Positions 25,689-33,918 are shown, counted from the first letter of the stretch. The stretch: DNA of 34,281 nucleotides from Collinsella sp. (GCA_018376905.1 JAHAAK010000026.1:1-34281), one strand, 5' to 3'. Translations and numbers: made by a program. The notes: generated from the sequence alone by a model not told the origin.

Positions 25689-25952
25689 ATGACTCGATCC
25701 GATAAACTCATCGCCCAGCTGCTTAGCTGTCCTTCAACGTATAGATTTGCTGACTTTCTTAAAGTTATGGCTTCATACGGCTTTGAAATGGACAGCAAAG
25801 GCAAGACGTCCGGATCGCGCGTTCGCTTCTACAGGCCATCAGATGGCAGGATGTTCGTAATGCACGCGCCTCATCCATCTGACGAATTGACAGCGGGGAC
25901 CATTCGAAACATCGTTCGCTTTCTGCAAGATGTCGGAGGTAGTCATGAGTAA
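25689..25952 (+). CDS. hicA: HicA family toxin (mRNA interferase)
   Basis: This 87-residue protein fits the HicA toxin family, small double-stranded-RNA-binding-fold ribonucleases that cleave mRNA when the antitoxin is lost. It shows the typical GSRVRFYRPSDGRMFVMHAPHP followed by ELTAGTIRNIVRFL; the conserved histidine of the HxPHP segment is the likely catalytic residue. Slightly longer than many HicA proteins, it has an extended N-terminus (TRSDKLIAQLLSCPSTYRFADFLKVM). The ATG at 25689 follows a GAGGCGGG ribosome site. It overlaps hicB by 8 bases, typical for these pairs. A promoter with a palindromic operator lies directly upstream. Confidence 0.88.
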   Translation: MTRSDKLIAQLLSCPSTYRFADFLKVMASYGFEMDSKGKTSGSRVRFYRPSDGRMFVMHAPHPSDELTAGTIRNIVRFLQDVGGSHE

Positions 25953-26274
25953 CGTTTTGGCATACAAGGGTTATTTCGCCCCGGTCGAGTTCGATGCCGA
26001 ACAGCATGTGCTAACAGGTATGGTCGCCGGCATTAGGGACGCAATCGTATTTGAAGGCTCCACGGCTGAAGAAGTGGAGCAATGCTTCCACGACGCCGTC
26101 GACGATTACCTTGAGTTTTGCGCCGAGAAGGGCAAGGAACCCGAGCGGGCTTTTAAGGGCTCGTTCAACGTAAGAACGGGCTCTGAGCTCCACAAGCAAG
26201 CAGCGCTGGCAGCGGCAAAGAAGGGTGAGTCACTCAATAAGTTTGTGACTGAAGCGATCGCTGCGGCGCTGTGA
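25945..26274 (+). CDS. hicB: HicB family antitoxin
   Basis: This 109-residue partner of HicA neutralises the toxin and represses its own operon. The N-terminal degenerate RNase H-like part reads YKGYFAPVEFDAEQHVLTGMVAGIRD, then FEGSTAEEVEQCFHDAVDDYLEFC. The C-terminus (SELHKQAALAAAKKGESLNKFVTEAIAAAL) is a ribbon-helix-helix DNA-binding domain of the Arc/HicB type. The start is ATG 25945, five bases after GGAGG, overlapping the hicA stop (ATGAGTAA). The palindrome over the -10 box is the probable binding site. Confidence 0.9.
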   Translation: MSNVLAYKGYFAPVEFDAEQHVLTGMVAGIRDAIVFEGSTAEEVEQCFHDAVDDYLEFCAEKGKEPERAFKGSFNVRTGSELHKQAALAAAKKGESLNKFVTEAIAAAL

Positions 26275-26286
26275 AGCCAACGTCGA

Positions 26287-26330
26287 GTCGAAGCCGCCAC
26301 ACAGGGCGCCTTTGTGGCGGCTTCGACGTT
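26287..26330 (+). terminator. Terminator of hicAB
   Basis: A perfect 15-bp stem (26287-26301 with 26313-26327) is followed by GTTT. Confidence 0.75.
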
Positions 26331-26395
26331 TGCCCAGATAAAACCAGCCAAAATAAGCCTGTCACTTTTTGGCAGGTTTGCTAGAGGAGGTTGGG

Positions 26396-26992
26396 ATGGA
26401 CAAGGCTGAGTTGCGGCGGGCGGTGATTGCCCAGCGCGATGCTCTTGATTTGGACTTGCGGGCGGCGAAGTCTGCTGATATCTGTGCGCGGCTGGTTGAG
26501 CTGCTGGGCCGCTTAGATGCCGCGGCGCCGCGCATCGTTGCCGTCTATGCCGCGATGGGTTCCGAGGCAGACCCTGCCGCGTTTGCCGCTGCGGCCGCCG
26601 CGCGCGGCTGGCGCGTGGCCTATCCGTGCATGCTCTCGGCAACAGACACCGTGGCTTGTGGCCAGCGCATGTGTATGCGGGCAGTTGCCGCCGACGATGC
26701 GTCCGCGGCTCCGTTTATCGCCCACCCTACGCGGGCCTTTGCGGCCACGGACATCGACAGCAACCACTTCCCTATCGTGCCTGCCGAAGCTCTCGACATG
26801 ATCGTCGTGCCGCTCGTGGCCTTCGACCAAACCGGCGCGCGCCTGGGCTACGGCGGCGGTTGCTACGACCGCTACCTGCCCATGCTCTCGCCCGCATGCC
26901 AAATCATCGGCATCGCCTTTGACGAGCAGCGTGTCGACCGCGTTCCCACCGACGCTCACGACCTGCCGCTACCCCACATCATCAGCGCCTAA
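26396..26992 (+). CDS. 5-formyltetrahydrofolate cyclo-ligase
   Basis: This 198-residue enzyme (MTHFS, YgfA/Fau family) converts 5-formyl-THF with ATP to 5,10-methenyl-THF in one-carbon metabolism. The N-terminal helix KAELRRAVIAQRDAL carries the basic ATP-phosphate contact residues, VAVYAAMGSEAD follows, and the family signature is LDMIVVPLVAFDQTGARLGYGGGCYDRYL with the phosphate-binding GYGGGCYDR loop. Length is normal. The ATG at 26396 lies five bases after GGAGG; longer upstream starts are not supported. It is convergent with metA, 42 bases apart, with no terminator visible between them. Confidence 0.93.
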   Translation: MDKAELRRAVIAQRDALDLDLRAAKSADICARLVELLGRLDAAAPRIVAVYAAMGSEADPAAFAAAAAARGWRVAYPCMLSATDTVACGQRMCMRAVAADDASAAPFIAHPTRAFAATDIDSNHFPIVPAEALDMIVVPLVAFDQTGARLGYGGGCYDRYLPMLSPACQIIGIAFDEQRVDRVPTDAHDLPLPHIISA

Positions 26993-27034
26993 TCGCCGCC
27001 ATATCAGCCACGGCTACAGCAGTACCATCGCAGC

Positions 27035-27961
27035 CTAGTGCTCCTCGCCGGCGCGGGCCAGGTCGTAGGGCGTGGTCTGGTAGACGTAGTAGTTGAGCCA
27101 GTTGGTGTAGAACAGCTGAGCTTGGCTGCGCCAGACGTTGCGCGGCTCGGCGGAGGGGTCGTCGCCCGGGAAGTAATGCGCCGGCACCTCCGGGTTGAGC
27201 CCGCGCTTCACATCGCGCTCGTACTCCAGGCGCAGCGTATCGGTGTCGTACTCGGGATGGCCAAAGACAAAGAAGCGACGGCTGTCGGTCGACTTGACGA
27301 TGTACAGGCCCACCTCGTCGGACACGGCCACGACCTCAAGCTGCGGCTCGGCCTCCACGTCCTCGCGGCGCACATCGGTGTTGCGCGAATGCACGGCATA
27401 GAAACGGTCGTCGAAGCCGCGGACCAGCGGGCTTTGCGGCTTCACCAGATAATGCTCGAACACGCCGCTCGCCTTTGCCGGCAGGTCATACTTCTGGATA
27501 CCGTAATGATGGTACAGACCGGCCTGTGCGCCCCAACAAATGTGCAGCGTAGAGTGTACGTGCGTGGTAGACCAGTCCATGATCTGGCAGAGCTCGGGCC
27601 AGTAGTCGACCTCTTCGAACGGCATCTGTTCCACCGGGGCGCCCGTGATAATCAGGCCGTCGTAGTGGATGTCGCGGATGTCGTCGAACGTGCGGTAGAA
27701 CGTCTCCAGGTGGCCGGCGCTCACGTGCGTGGCCTCGTGTGTTTTGGTGCGCAGCAGGTCCACCTCCACCTGCAGCGGCGTGTTGGAGAGCTTGCGCATG
27801 ATCTGCGTCTCGGTAGCGATTTTGGTGGGCATGAGGTTGAGGATGAGCACGCGCAGCGGACGGATGTCCTGGTGCAGCGCCCGGTACTCGGTCATGACAA
27901 AGATGTTCTCGCTCTCGAGCTGCGCGGCGGCAGGGAGGGCGTCGGGGATGCGAATGGGCAT
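27035..27961 (-). CDS. metA: Homoserine O-acetyltransferase, MetA type
   Basis: This 308-residue protein is full length for MetA, which activates homoserine at the start of methionine synthesis. The catalytic Cys142 lies in HICWGAQAG and the His235/Glu237 pair in FGHPEYD. Residue 111 is glutamate (ITGAPVEQMPFEEVDYW). In the MetA family Glu111 marks acetyl-CoA users (as in Bacillus cereus) while Gly111 marks succinyl-CoA users (Escherichia coli). The product is therefore predicted to be O-acetylhomoserine despite the common succinyltransferase label. AAGGAG lies before the ATG. I see no SAM riboswitch or S-box in the 210 bases shared with the divergent dehydrogenase gene. Confidence 0.97.
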   Translation of the reverse strand: MPIRIPDALPAAAQLESENIFVMTEYRALHQDIRPLRVLILNLMPTKIATETQIMRKLSNTPLQVEVDLLRTKTHEATHVSAGHLETFYRTFDDIRDIHYDGLIITGAPVEQMPFEEVDYWPELCQIMDWSTTHVHSTLHICWGAQAGLYHHYGIQKYDLPAKASGVFEHYLVKPQSPLVRGFDDRFYAVHSRNTDVRREDVEAEPQLEVVAVSDEVGLYIVKSTDSRRFFVFGHPEYDTDTLRLEYERDVKRGLNPEVPAHYFPGDDPSAEPRNVWRSQAQLFYTNWLNYYVYQTTPYDLARAGEEH

Positions 27962-28171
27962 GGATGCTCCTTACGAGTCAGTTGCAGCTATGGTACAACG
28001 ACCAGCGCCATCCGCGCGAGCACATCGCCCAGCGATACCGTCAGCGGCCCAAATCGCTCCAAAAGTAGAGATTAAGGCATGCCCAAAAATCTATAGCGCT
28101 TTAGCCTAGCAAAGTGGCAACAGGACGCTACAATGGTTCGACGCGAAAAACTCGGCCGAAAGGATACATAT

Positions 28172-29149
28172 ATGTACCAGACGCGTAAGATCGGTGTGGT
28201 CGGCCAGGGCCACGTAGGAGCACATGTCGCCAACAGCCTGCTCATGCAGGGCATTGCCGATGAGCTGTACCTGTGCGATATCAACGAGGCCAAGGTGACG
28301 TCCGAGGTCCAGGACCTGCGCGACTCCCTTTCGTTTGTCCCGTACAACACCAAGATCGTCAACTGCTACGACCACTACGAGGAACTTGCCTGCTGCGACG
28401 TCATCGTCAACGCCGCCGGCAAGGTCGCGCTGGCCGCCGGCAACCGCGACGGCGAGCTGTTCTTTACCACCGACGCCGCCCGCACCTTTGCCAAGCGCAT
28501 CGTCGACGCCGGCTTTGACGGCATCTTCGTGAGCATCTCCAACCCCTGCGACGTCGTGTGCACCGAGCTGTGGCACCTGACCGGCTACGATCCCAAGAAG
28601 ATCATCGGCTCGGGCTGCGGTCTGGACTCCGCCCGTCTGCGCACCGAGATCTCCAAGAAGGTCGGCGTGAGCCCCAAGTCCATCGACGCCTACATGATCG
28701 GCGAGCACGGCTTTAGCCAGCTGGCCGCCTTTAAGGCCGCAACCATCGCCGGCAAGAGCCTCAACGAGCTTCAGGCCGAGAACCCCGACAAGTACGCCTT
28801 CGACCACATGGAGGTCGAGGAGCTTGCACGCAAGGGCGGCTATGTGACCTACCAGGGCAAGCAGTGCACCGAGTACGCCGTCGCCAACTCCGCCGCGCGC
28901 GTCTGCGCCGCCGTTCTGCACAACGAGCACGCCGTGCTTTCCGCCTCCACGCTCATGACCGGCCAGTATGGCGAGGAGGGCATCTTCACCTCCCTGCCGT
29001 GCGTGATCGGCGCCGAGGGCGTCGAAGAGGTCTACACGCTCGACCTTTCCGAGTATGAGCTCGAGGGCTTCCACAAGAGCTGCCAGCACATCCGCGACAA
29101 CATCGCCCAGCTCGACTGGTGGGAAGCCGAGGCATACGACGCCAAGTAA
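28172..29149 (+). CDS. L-lactate / L-2-hydroxyisocaproate dehydrogenase family protein
   Basis: This 325-residue NAD-dependent dehydrogenase has the N-terminal GVVGQGHVGAHVA nucleotide-binding loop and the acidic strand end YLCDIN for NAD rather than NADP. Catalytic residues are visible in GSGCGLDSARLR (Asp and Arg) and IGEHG (His195 equivalent). The substrate loop reads NAAGKVALAAGNRDGEL instead of the AGAPQKPGETR of typical lactate dehydrogenase, so pyruvate specificity is not assured; a branched 2-oxoacid such as 2-oxoisocaproate is a reasonable alternative. The start is ATG 28172, seven bases after AAAGGA. A strong terminator follows, so it is probably transcribed alone. It likely acts in fermentative redox balance. 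Confidence 0.9.
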   Translation: MYQTRKIGVVGQGHVGAHVANSLLMQGIADELYLCDINEAKVTSEVQDLRDSLSFVPYNTKIVNCYDHYEELACCDVIVNAAGKVALAAGNRDGELFFTTDAARTFAKRIVDAGFDGIFVSISNPCDVVCTELWHLTGYDPKKIIGSGCGLDSARLRTEISKKVGVSPKSIDAYMIGEHGFSQLAAFKAATIAGKSLNELQAENPDKYAFDHMEVEELARKGGYVTYQGKQCTEYAVANSAARVCAAVLHNEHAVLSASTLMTGQYGEEGIFTSLPCVIGAEGVEEVYTLDLSEYELEGFHKSCQHIRDNIAQLDWWEAEAYDAK

Positions 29150-29191
29150 GCGTCGGTTGCCGCGACACCTCGTGAATCTAAGCGCAATACC

Positions 29192-29232
29192 AAGCGGGCT
29201 GCGTCGGAAATCCCCGGCGCGGCCCGCTTTTT
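29192..29232 (+). terminator. Terminator of the dehydrogenase gene
   Basis: An AAGCGGGC...GCCCGCTT stem with an inner TCGG/CCGG extension is followed by TTTTT. Confidence 0.9.
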
Positions 29233-29295
29233 GACTCAAACGACACGCTTGCGAATCGAAGGTGAATGTTTTTTCGACAGATGGAACAGGGCGCT

Positions 29296-29943
29296 TTAAT
29301 CCTCAAACCACGCGATTGCGCGAATGGGCGAGCCGTCGCAATCCTCAATTTTGAGCGGTGCGCAGCTAAACCAGAACAGATCGTCGCCGCAACAGTCCAA
29401 GTCCTTAAGATTCTCGATGTTAACGATATCGCATGCGCGGAACAACTTCTTGTGGCGCGTCAGTTTTTCGTCCGCGATGGGGTCGAGTCCAATTACATCA
29501 AAGCCGACGCCCTTGTAGCCGCCGTCGATGATCAGGTCCAACACCTCGTCGTCCACGCAAGGATAGTCGCCAAAGTACGCCTCGGTTCCCCAGCGCTTAT
29601 CCCAACCCAAGTTGAACAGCAAAAACTCGGCTTGGGTCACCTTATCGCCATAGGGATGGAGCTGCTCCACAGTAATGGCCTCACCCTCGGCGAGCATGCG
29701 GCAATCGACAACCAATGCCCTGCCTATAAACTGGCTTGCCGGAAACGCATCGAGTGTCGTGCGGTCGGCAAACAGATGCGCCGGTGAATCCATATGCGTC
29801 CCCGTATGGGCGTACATCTGCATGAGCGTCTCTTTAAATCCGTCGTGCTCGTAGGTGCTCGACGGCAGCAGCTTGGGTGTATCGGCTCCGGGAAATACCG
29901 GCATGTCTTCCCTAATAGTGTGAGTCAAATCAAGCACGCGCAT
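29296..29943 (-). CDS. Cyclase family protein (kynurenine formamidase-like hydrolase)
   Basis: This 215-residue protein belongs to the cyclase/KynB family of metal-dependent hydrolases. The diagnostic metal motif is HTGTHMDSPAHL (HxGTHxDxPxH) near residue 45; the DLTHTIREDMPVFPG start and GVGFDVIGLDPI segment also fit. The family hydrolyses amides such as N-formylkynurenine, but substrates vary widely and no kynurenine-pathway gene is nearby, so no specific substrate is named. I start at MRVLDLT (29943), where a GGGGATTG site precedes it; the in-frame ATG nine codons upstream is less likely. It follows the SIS-domain gene in the same direction but behind a terminator. Confidence 0.85.
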   Translation of the reverse strand: MRVLDLTHTIREDMPVFPGADTPKLLPSSTYEHDGFKETLMQMYAHTGTHMDSPAHLFADRTTLDAFPASQFIGRALVVDCRMLAEGEAITVEQLHPYGDKVTQAEFLLFNLGWDKRWGTEAYFGDYPCVDDEVLDLIIDGGYKGVGFDVIGLDPIADEKLTRHKKLFRACDIVNIENLKDLDCCGDDLFWFSCAPLKIEDCDGSPIRAIAWFED

Positions 29944-29969
29944 GTTCAATCCCCATTTCTTTCTTGGCA

Positions 29970-30005
29970 AAGCAAAACGGGGCCCGCACTTGGCGGAAGC
30001 CCCGT
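29970..30005 (-). terminator. Terminator of the SIS-domain gene
   Basis: On the minus strand an ACGGGGC...GCCCCGT stem with an inner CCGC/GCGG extension is followed by TTTTGCTTT. The left arm begins 23 bases after the stop codon. Confidence 0.85.
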
Positions 30006-30027
30006 CGTGAGAGGTTATTCCCGGTAC

Positions 30028-30996
30028 CTAGTACTGCTCGATGCCCATGTAGCGACGAATCTCGGGGCTGTGGTCGAACACCTTGCCGCGGGCGGCGCGC
30101 AGCTCGCAGCTCATCGCATAGAAGAAGATCGGCTCCAGGAACGAACGCACGCTGGCGGGCACCTCTCCCACGCCGTACTCGAGCGCATCGAGCACCATAA
30201 CCGTATCGGTGTGCGTGTTGAGGAACGCAAGTGCACGCTCCTCCATGGGGCGGCACTCGCCCGATCCGAGCTGCACAAAGTAGAACACGCCGGGCTCGGT
30301 AGCCTCAAACGGGCCGTGGAAGTACTCACCGGAGTGGATATAGCAGCAGTGCTGCCACTGCATCTCCATAAGCGAGCAGATGGCCATGGCGTAGGTCTGG
30401 CTAAAGTTGGGGCCGGAACCCAGGATATAGAAGAACTCGTGCTGCTGGCAGAGCTCGGCAAAGCGATCGCCCAGCTCGGCGTTGACCTTCTCGCGGGCAG
30501 CGGGCAGCAGCGCATCCATCTGCTTAAGGCCGGCGTACATGTCGGCAAGCGCCTCGTAACCCTCCTGCTGGTCAAGCAGTTCGGCGGCGATCAGAGCGCC
30601 GATGCCCTGCGGTACCTCGGCCTGCGGCACGCCTTCGCCCCACGGATAGACCCAGGTGGTCCACTTGCCGTTATCGATCTTGGAGCCCTCGCAGTCGGTC
30701 ATGGCCACGACCTCGGCGCCGGCGGCCAGCGCCATCTCGCAGCCGTCGACGACCTCCTGCGTATTGCCGCTATGGCTGCAGGCGATGACGAGCGACTTCT
30801 CGCCAAGGCTCTTGGGGGCCATCAGGCAAAACTCGCGTGCCGTGTAGACCGTCGAGGTAAACGTGGTTGCCTCGCGCTTGAGCAGCTCGTTGGCCGGCAT
30901 CAGGTCGATCATCGAGCCGCCGCAGGCGATCCAAAAGACATTCTCAATCTTGCCCTTGCGCTCGATAATTTCCTGAATCAGATCGTGTGCGTTCAT
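30028..30996 (-). CDS. SIS-domain sugar-phosphate isomerase/deglycase (FrlB-like)
   Basis: This 322-residue protein has two SIS folds. The first shows VFWIACGGSMIDLMPA and VIACSHSGNTQEVVDG (sugar-phosphate loop); the second shows FYILGSGPNFSQTYAMA and the HSGEYFHGPFEATEPG segment, followed by a C-terminal DHSPEIRRYMGIEQY. This ending and the overall length fit FrlB-type fructosamine-6-phosphate deglycases, which cleave phosphorylated Amadori products (e.g. fructoselysine-6-phosphate). A related aminosugar isomerase (AgaS type) is possible. No kinase or transporter for the pathway is in this window. A strong AAGGAGG lies nine bases before the start. A GntR/UTRA regulator gene lies upstream in the same direction, with tandem operator-like repeats between. 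Confidence 0.82.
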   Translation of the reverse strand: MNAHDLIQEIIERKGKIENVFWIACGGSMIDLMPANELLKREATTFTSTVYTAREFCLMAPKSLGEKSLVIACSHSGNTQEVVDGCEMALAAGAEVVAMTDCEGSKIDNGKWTTWVYPWGEGVPQAEVPQGIGALIAAELLDQQEGYEALADMYAGLKQMDALLPAAREKVNAELGDRFAELCQQHEFFYILGSGPNFSQTYAMAICSLMEMQWQHCCYIHSGEYFHGPFEATEPGVFYFVQLGSGECRPMEERALAFLNTHTDTVMVLDALEYGVGEVPASVRSFLEPIFFYAMSCELRAARGKVFDHSPEIRRYMGIEQY

Positions 30997-31052
30997 GGTG
31001 ATGCTCCTCCTTGTGTGGCGGTTTTGAACGACGTCAGCTCGTACCTGCGGTC

Positions 31053-31131
31053 GTTCTATGTTGTCCTATTTATAGCACGCATGACGACGCCCGTGAAGCC
31101 ATCTCACCAAATTTGTTCTATATCGTTCTAT
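31053..31131 (-). promoter_or_regulatory. SIS-gene promoter with two tandem GntR-type operator candidates
   Basis: On the minus strand TTCACG (31092-31097), 17 bases and TATAAA (31069-31074) form a promoter. Two pairs of the heptamer GTTCTAT (plus-strand sense), each pair 10 bp apart, flank it: 31053-31059 with 31063-31069 (second copy GTCCTAT) and 31115-31121 with 31125-31131. The first pair covers the start site. Confidence 0.6.
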
Positions 31132-31140
31132 CTGTGGACG

Positions 31141-31896
31141 TTAGATGTCGAACACGTAGCGCGAACCCACGATCTTTTGGCGTCCGAGCAGCAAGGGCCG
31201 CTCGTCCTCATCGGTAAAGTACGCCTCCATATAGAAGAGCGGCTCGCCGACCGGCACCTCCAGCAGCGAGGCCGCCTGAGCATCGGCAAGCGCAATCTCC
31301 ACAGTACAGGGGTCGGACTTGAGCGGCGCGCGGCCCGAATGCTCGGCAACGAGCGCAAAGATGGAATTGTCCGTGAGGTCCTTGTCGGCAAGCGTCTGCA
31401 GATAGGGATGGTCGGCCAGCACAAAGGCGTTGTTCTCGAGCATGACGGGCACGCCGTCTGCCGTGCGCACGCGCTCGACAACGATGAGCTCGCAGCCGGG
31501 TTCCACCCCAAAAAACGCTGCGTCCTCGCGCGTCGCCGCAACCACCGTGCGCGACACCAGACGTGCTCCGGCCACCATGTCGTTGGAAGCGCAACCCTCG
31601 GAAAAGCTCTGAACGTCACCCTTCTGGACAATCTTGCGCTTGAGCTTGGGCGCGCACACAAACGTGCCCCTCCCCTGCTGGCGGTTGAGATACCCCGCGC
31701 GCGACAGCTCCTCGATGGCGCGGCGCACGGTGATGCGTCCCACGCCGTAGTACTTCGCGAGCTCCATCTCGGAAGGAATGCGCGAGCCGGATGCGTACAC
31801 GCCACGCGCGATCTCGCCTTTTAGGTCATCCATTACCTGCTGGTACAGCGGCACGGCGGACACCTCAGTGCGCTCGGTTTTATCGTCGGATGCCAT
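31141..31896 (-). CDS. GntR family regulator with UTRA domain
   Basis: This 251-residue repressor-type protein has an N-terminal GntR winged helix at about residues 15-80: PLYQQVMDDLKGEIARGVY, then IPSEMELAKYYGVGRITVRRAIEELSR, and GYLNRQQGRGTFV. The C-terminal UTRA ligand-binding domain is about 95-245, with LIVVERVRTADGVPVMLENN and ending LGRQKIVGSRYVFDI. UTRA regulators commonly sense sugar phosphates or amino sugars. The neighbouring SIS-domain gene is the obvious target, and its substrate or product the likely ligand (inference). The ATG lies two bases after the recQ stop with GGAG seven bases upstream, so its translation is probably linked to recQ. Confidence 0.92.
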   Translation of the reverse strand: MASDDKTERTEVSAVPLYQQVMDDLKGEIARGVYASGSRIPSEMELAKYYGVGRITVRRAIEELSRAGYLNRQQGRGTFVCAPKLKRKIVQKGDVQSFSEGCASNDMVAGARLVSRTVVAATREDAAFFGVEPGCELIVVERVRTADGVPVMLENNAFVLADHPYLQTLADKDLTDNSIFALVAEHSGRAPLKSDPCTVEIALADAQAASLLEVPVGEPLFYMEAYFTDEDERPLLLGRQKIVGSRYVFDI

Positions 31897-31898
31897 CG

Positions 31899-33881
31899 TT
31901 ATGCTCCATTCCGTGCATGCTCGGACTCAAACTCTTCAATCGCCGCCATAAACTGCTCGCCAAAGGCGTCGGCCTTTTTCTCGCCGATGCCGTTGACCTG
32001 GATAAGCTCGTCGCGCGTCTGCGGACGTAGGCGGCACAGACCGCGCAGGGCCTTGTCGGAAAAGACCATGTACGGCGCCATCTCCAGCTCGGTCGAGATC
32101 TCCTTGCGCAGGGCACGCAAGCGCTCGAACAGCTCGGCATCGTCACCCACGCGCGGGCGCTGATCCAGCTCGGCCTCCTCGCGCAGCAAATCCACCGCAC
32201 GGCGGGCGCGGGCCGAGGCCTTGCGCTTGGACGCGCGACGCTTAACGGTAAAGGCAAACGCCTCGTCCTCGACCTCGGCGGCACGCGGGCCCAGCCCCAC
32301 GACCGGGTACTGCCCCTGCGAGGTTGCCAGATAACCGCGGCCGCACAGCTGGCCGATGATGTCCTTGATGCGCCCGACCGATTCGCTCGACAGCTCACCG
32401 TAGCCGCGGTCCTCGTCCAGATGCATCTGGCGAATGCGCTCGGTGTTGCCGCCGTGGAGCACGTCGGCGATCAGTGACTTGCCAAAGCGCATGGGACGCG
32501 TGGCCACGTAGCGCACAGCGGCGCGGGCCATATCGGTGACGTCCTCGACCTCGAACTGCGTGAGGCAATTGCTGCAGTTGCCGCAGCCCTCGGCGTCGTC
32601 CGTGGCGGTGGTGCCCGCGCCAGCCGCAGCCGCATGCTCGGCCGCGGCCTCGTCGCCAAAGTAGCGCAGCATGTATTCGCGCAGGCAGCCGGTGGTATTG
32701 CAGTAGCCCTCCATCTGGCTGAGCAGGCGATATCGATTCTGGAGCGCCCACGCGCGCTGCTCGTCGTCGAGCGCCTCGTCGGCAGCATCGCCGCGGTCGA
32801 TCAGAAAGCGGCGCATGCGAAAATCGTTGCCGTTCCACAGCAGGTGGCAGCTGGCCGGGTCGCCGTCGCGGCCGGCGCGGCCAGCCTCCTGGTAGTAGGC
32901 CTCGATGCTCTCGGGCACGTTGTTGTGGATCACGTAGCGCACGTTGGGCTTGTCGATGCCCATGCCAAAGGCGTTGGTGGCAACCATCACCTGGATATCG
33001 TCGTCGATAAAGGCGCGCTGGCTTTGGCGGCGGGCGTCGTTGCCCATGCCGGCATGGTAACGGCCAACGCGAATGCCACTGGGGCCCAGCGCCTCGGCAA
33101 GCTCACCTGCCAGCGCATCGACGGTCTTGCGGGTCGAGCAATACACGATGCCGCTCTCGCCCGAATGCGCGATCACATAGTCGCGCACCCAGGCGGTCTT
33201 GGCTTTGTCGCCCATCTCCTCGCAACCAAAGTAGAGGTTCTTGCGATCGAAGCCCGTCACCACCGTCGCGGGGTTTTGCAGGCCGAGCATCTGCTGGATG
33301 TCCGCACGCACACGCTCGGTCGCCGTAGCGGTAAAGGCCGCCACGATGGGGCGCTGCGGAAGTGATTCGATGAACTCGCGAATCTGCAGGTAGGCGGGGC
33401 GAAAATCCTGGCCCCATTGGCTCACGCAGTGCGCCTCGTCAATGGCCACGAGCGGCACGCCAATGCCACCGTCCGCCGCGGCCTCCTGCGCAAAGGCTAA
33501 AAAGCGTGGCTCGAGCAGGCGCTCGGGCGCCACGTACATAAGCTGGTAGCGACCCTCGCGCGCCCGTTTGAGCACGGTGTTTTGCTGGGCCGGGGTAAGG
33601 CTGGAGTTGAGATAGCTGGGTCGCGCACCCGCCGCGAGCAACGCACGGGTCTGGTCCTCCATAAGCGACAGCAGCGGACTCACCACAAAGGTGATGCCGG
33701 GCAGCATGAGCGCGGGCACCTGGTAGCAAATGGACTTGCCGGCGCCCGTGGGCATAACGCCCAGCGCATCGCGACCGGCAAGGATCGCATCGACCATGCG
33801 GTCCTGTCCCGGGCGAAACGAGGTGTAGCCAAAATAGGCGCCGAGCGTGTCGAGCGCCATCTGCTGCATGCTATCGGTCAT
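31899..33881 (-). CDS. recQ: ATP-dependent DNA helicase RecQ
   Basis: The 660-residue enzyme unwinds DNA 3' to 5' during recombinational repair and fork restart. Helicase motif I is MPTGAGKSICYQ (about residue 40-50), motif II IDEAHCVSQWGQDFRP, and motif VI YYQEAGRAGRDG. The zinc-binding subdomain has cysteines in CNTTGCLREYMLRYFGDE and CGNCSNC. A winged-helix RQC region follows. The C-terminal HRDC domain is about 575-655 (LRALRKEISTELEMAPYMVFSD; LIQVNGIGEKKADAFG). Length and order are those of a complete bacterial RecQ. TTAGGA precedes the ATG. It is the first gene of an apparent recQ-gntR-SIS run, an odd combination. Confidence 0.97.
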   Translation of the reverse strand: MTDSMQQMALDTLGAYFGYTSFRPGQDRMVDAILAGRDALGVMPTGAGKSICYQVPALMLPGITFVVSPLLSLMEDQTRALLAAGARPSYLNSSLTPAQQNTVLKRAREGRYQLMYVAPERLLEPRFLAFAQEAAADGGIGVPLVAIDEAHCVSQWGQDFRPAYLQIREFIESLPQRPIVAAFTATATERVRADIQQMLGLQNPATVVTGFDRKNLYFGCEEMGDKAKTAWVRDYVIAHSGESGIVYCSTRKTVDALAGELAEALGPSGIRVGRYHAGMGNDARRQSQRAFIDDDIQVMVATNAFGMGIDKPNVRYVIHNNVPESIEAYYQEAGRAGRDGDPASCHLLWNGNDFRMRRFLIDRGDAADEALDDEQRAWALQNRYRLLSQMEGYCNTTGCLREYMLRYFGDEAAAEHAAAAGAGTTATDDAEGCGNCSNCLTQFEVEDVTDMARAAVRYVATRPMRFGKSLIADVLHGGNTERIRQMHLDEDRGYGELSSESVGRIKDIIGQLCGRGYLATSQGQYPVVGLGPRAAEVEDEAFAFTVKRRASKRKASARARRAVDLLREEAELDQRPRVGDDAELFERLRALRKEISTELEMAPYMVFSDKALRGLCRLRPQTRDELIQVNGIGEKKADAFGEQFMAAIEEFESEHARNGA

Positions 33882-33912
33882 GGTTTCCTAACGTTCAAGT
33901 CATCTGCCGCCG

Positions 33913-33918
33913 ATTATA
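33913..33918 (-). promoter_or_regulatory. Probable -10 box of recQ
   Basis: A consensus TATAAT on the minus strand lies 31 bases upstream of recQ. No convincing -35 is seen. Confidence 0.45.

Noticed and set aside
27962..28171. SAM riboswitch upstream of metA
   Set aside because: The metA leader shows neither an S-box-like core nor a terminator hairpin.
29794..31824. Open frame of 676 codons on the plus strand
   Set aside because: It runs across the antisense of three well-supported genes and their terminators and promoter; no recognisable domain.
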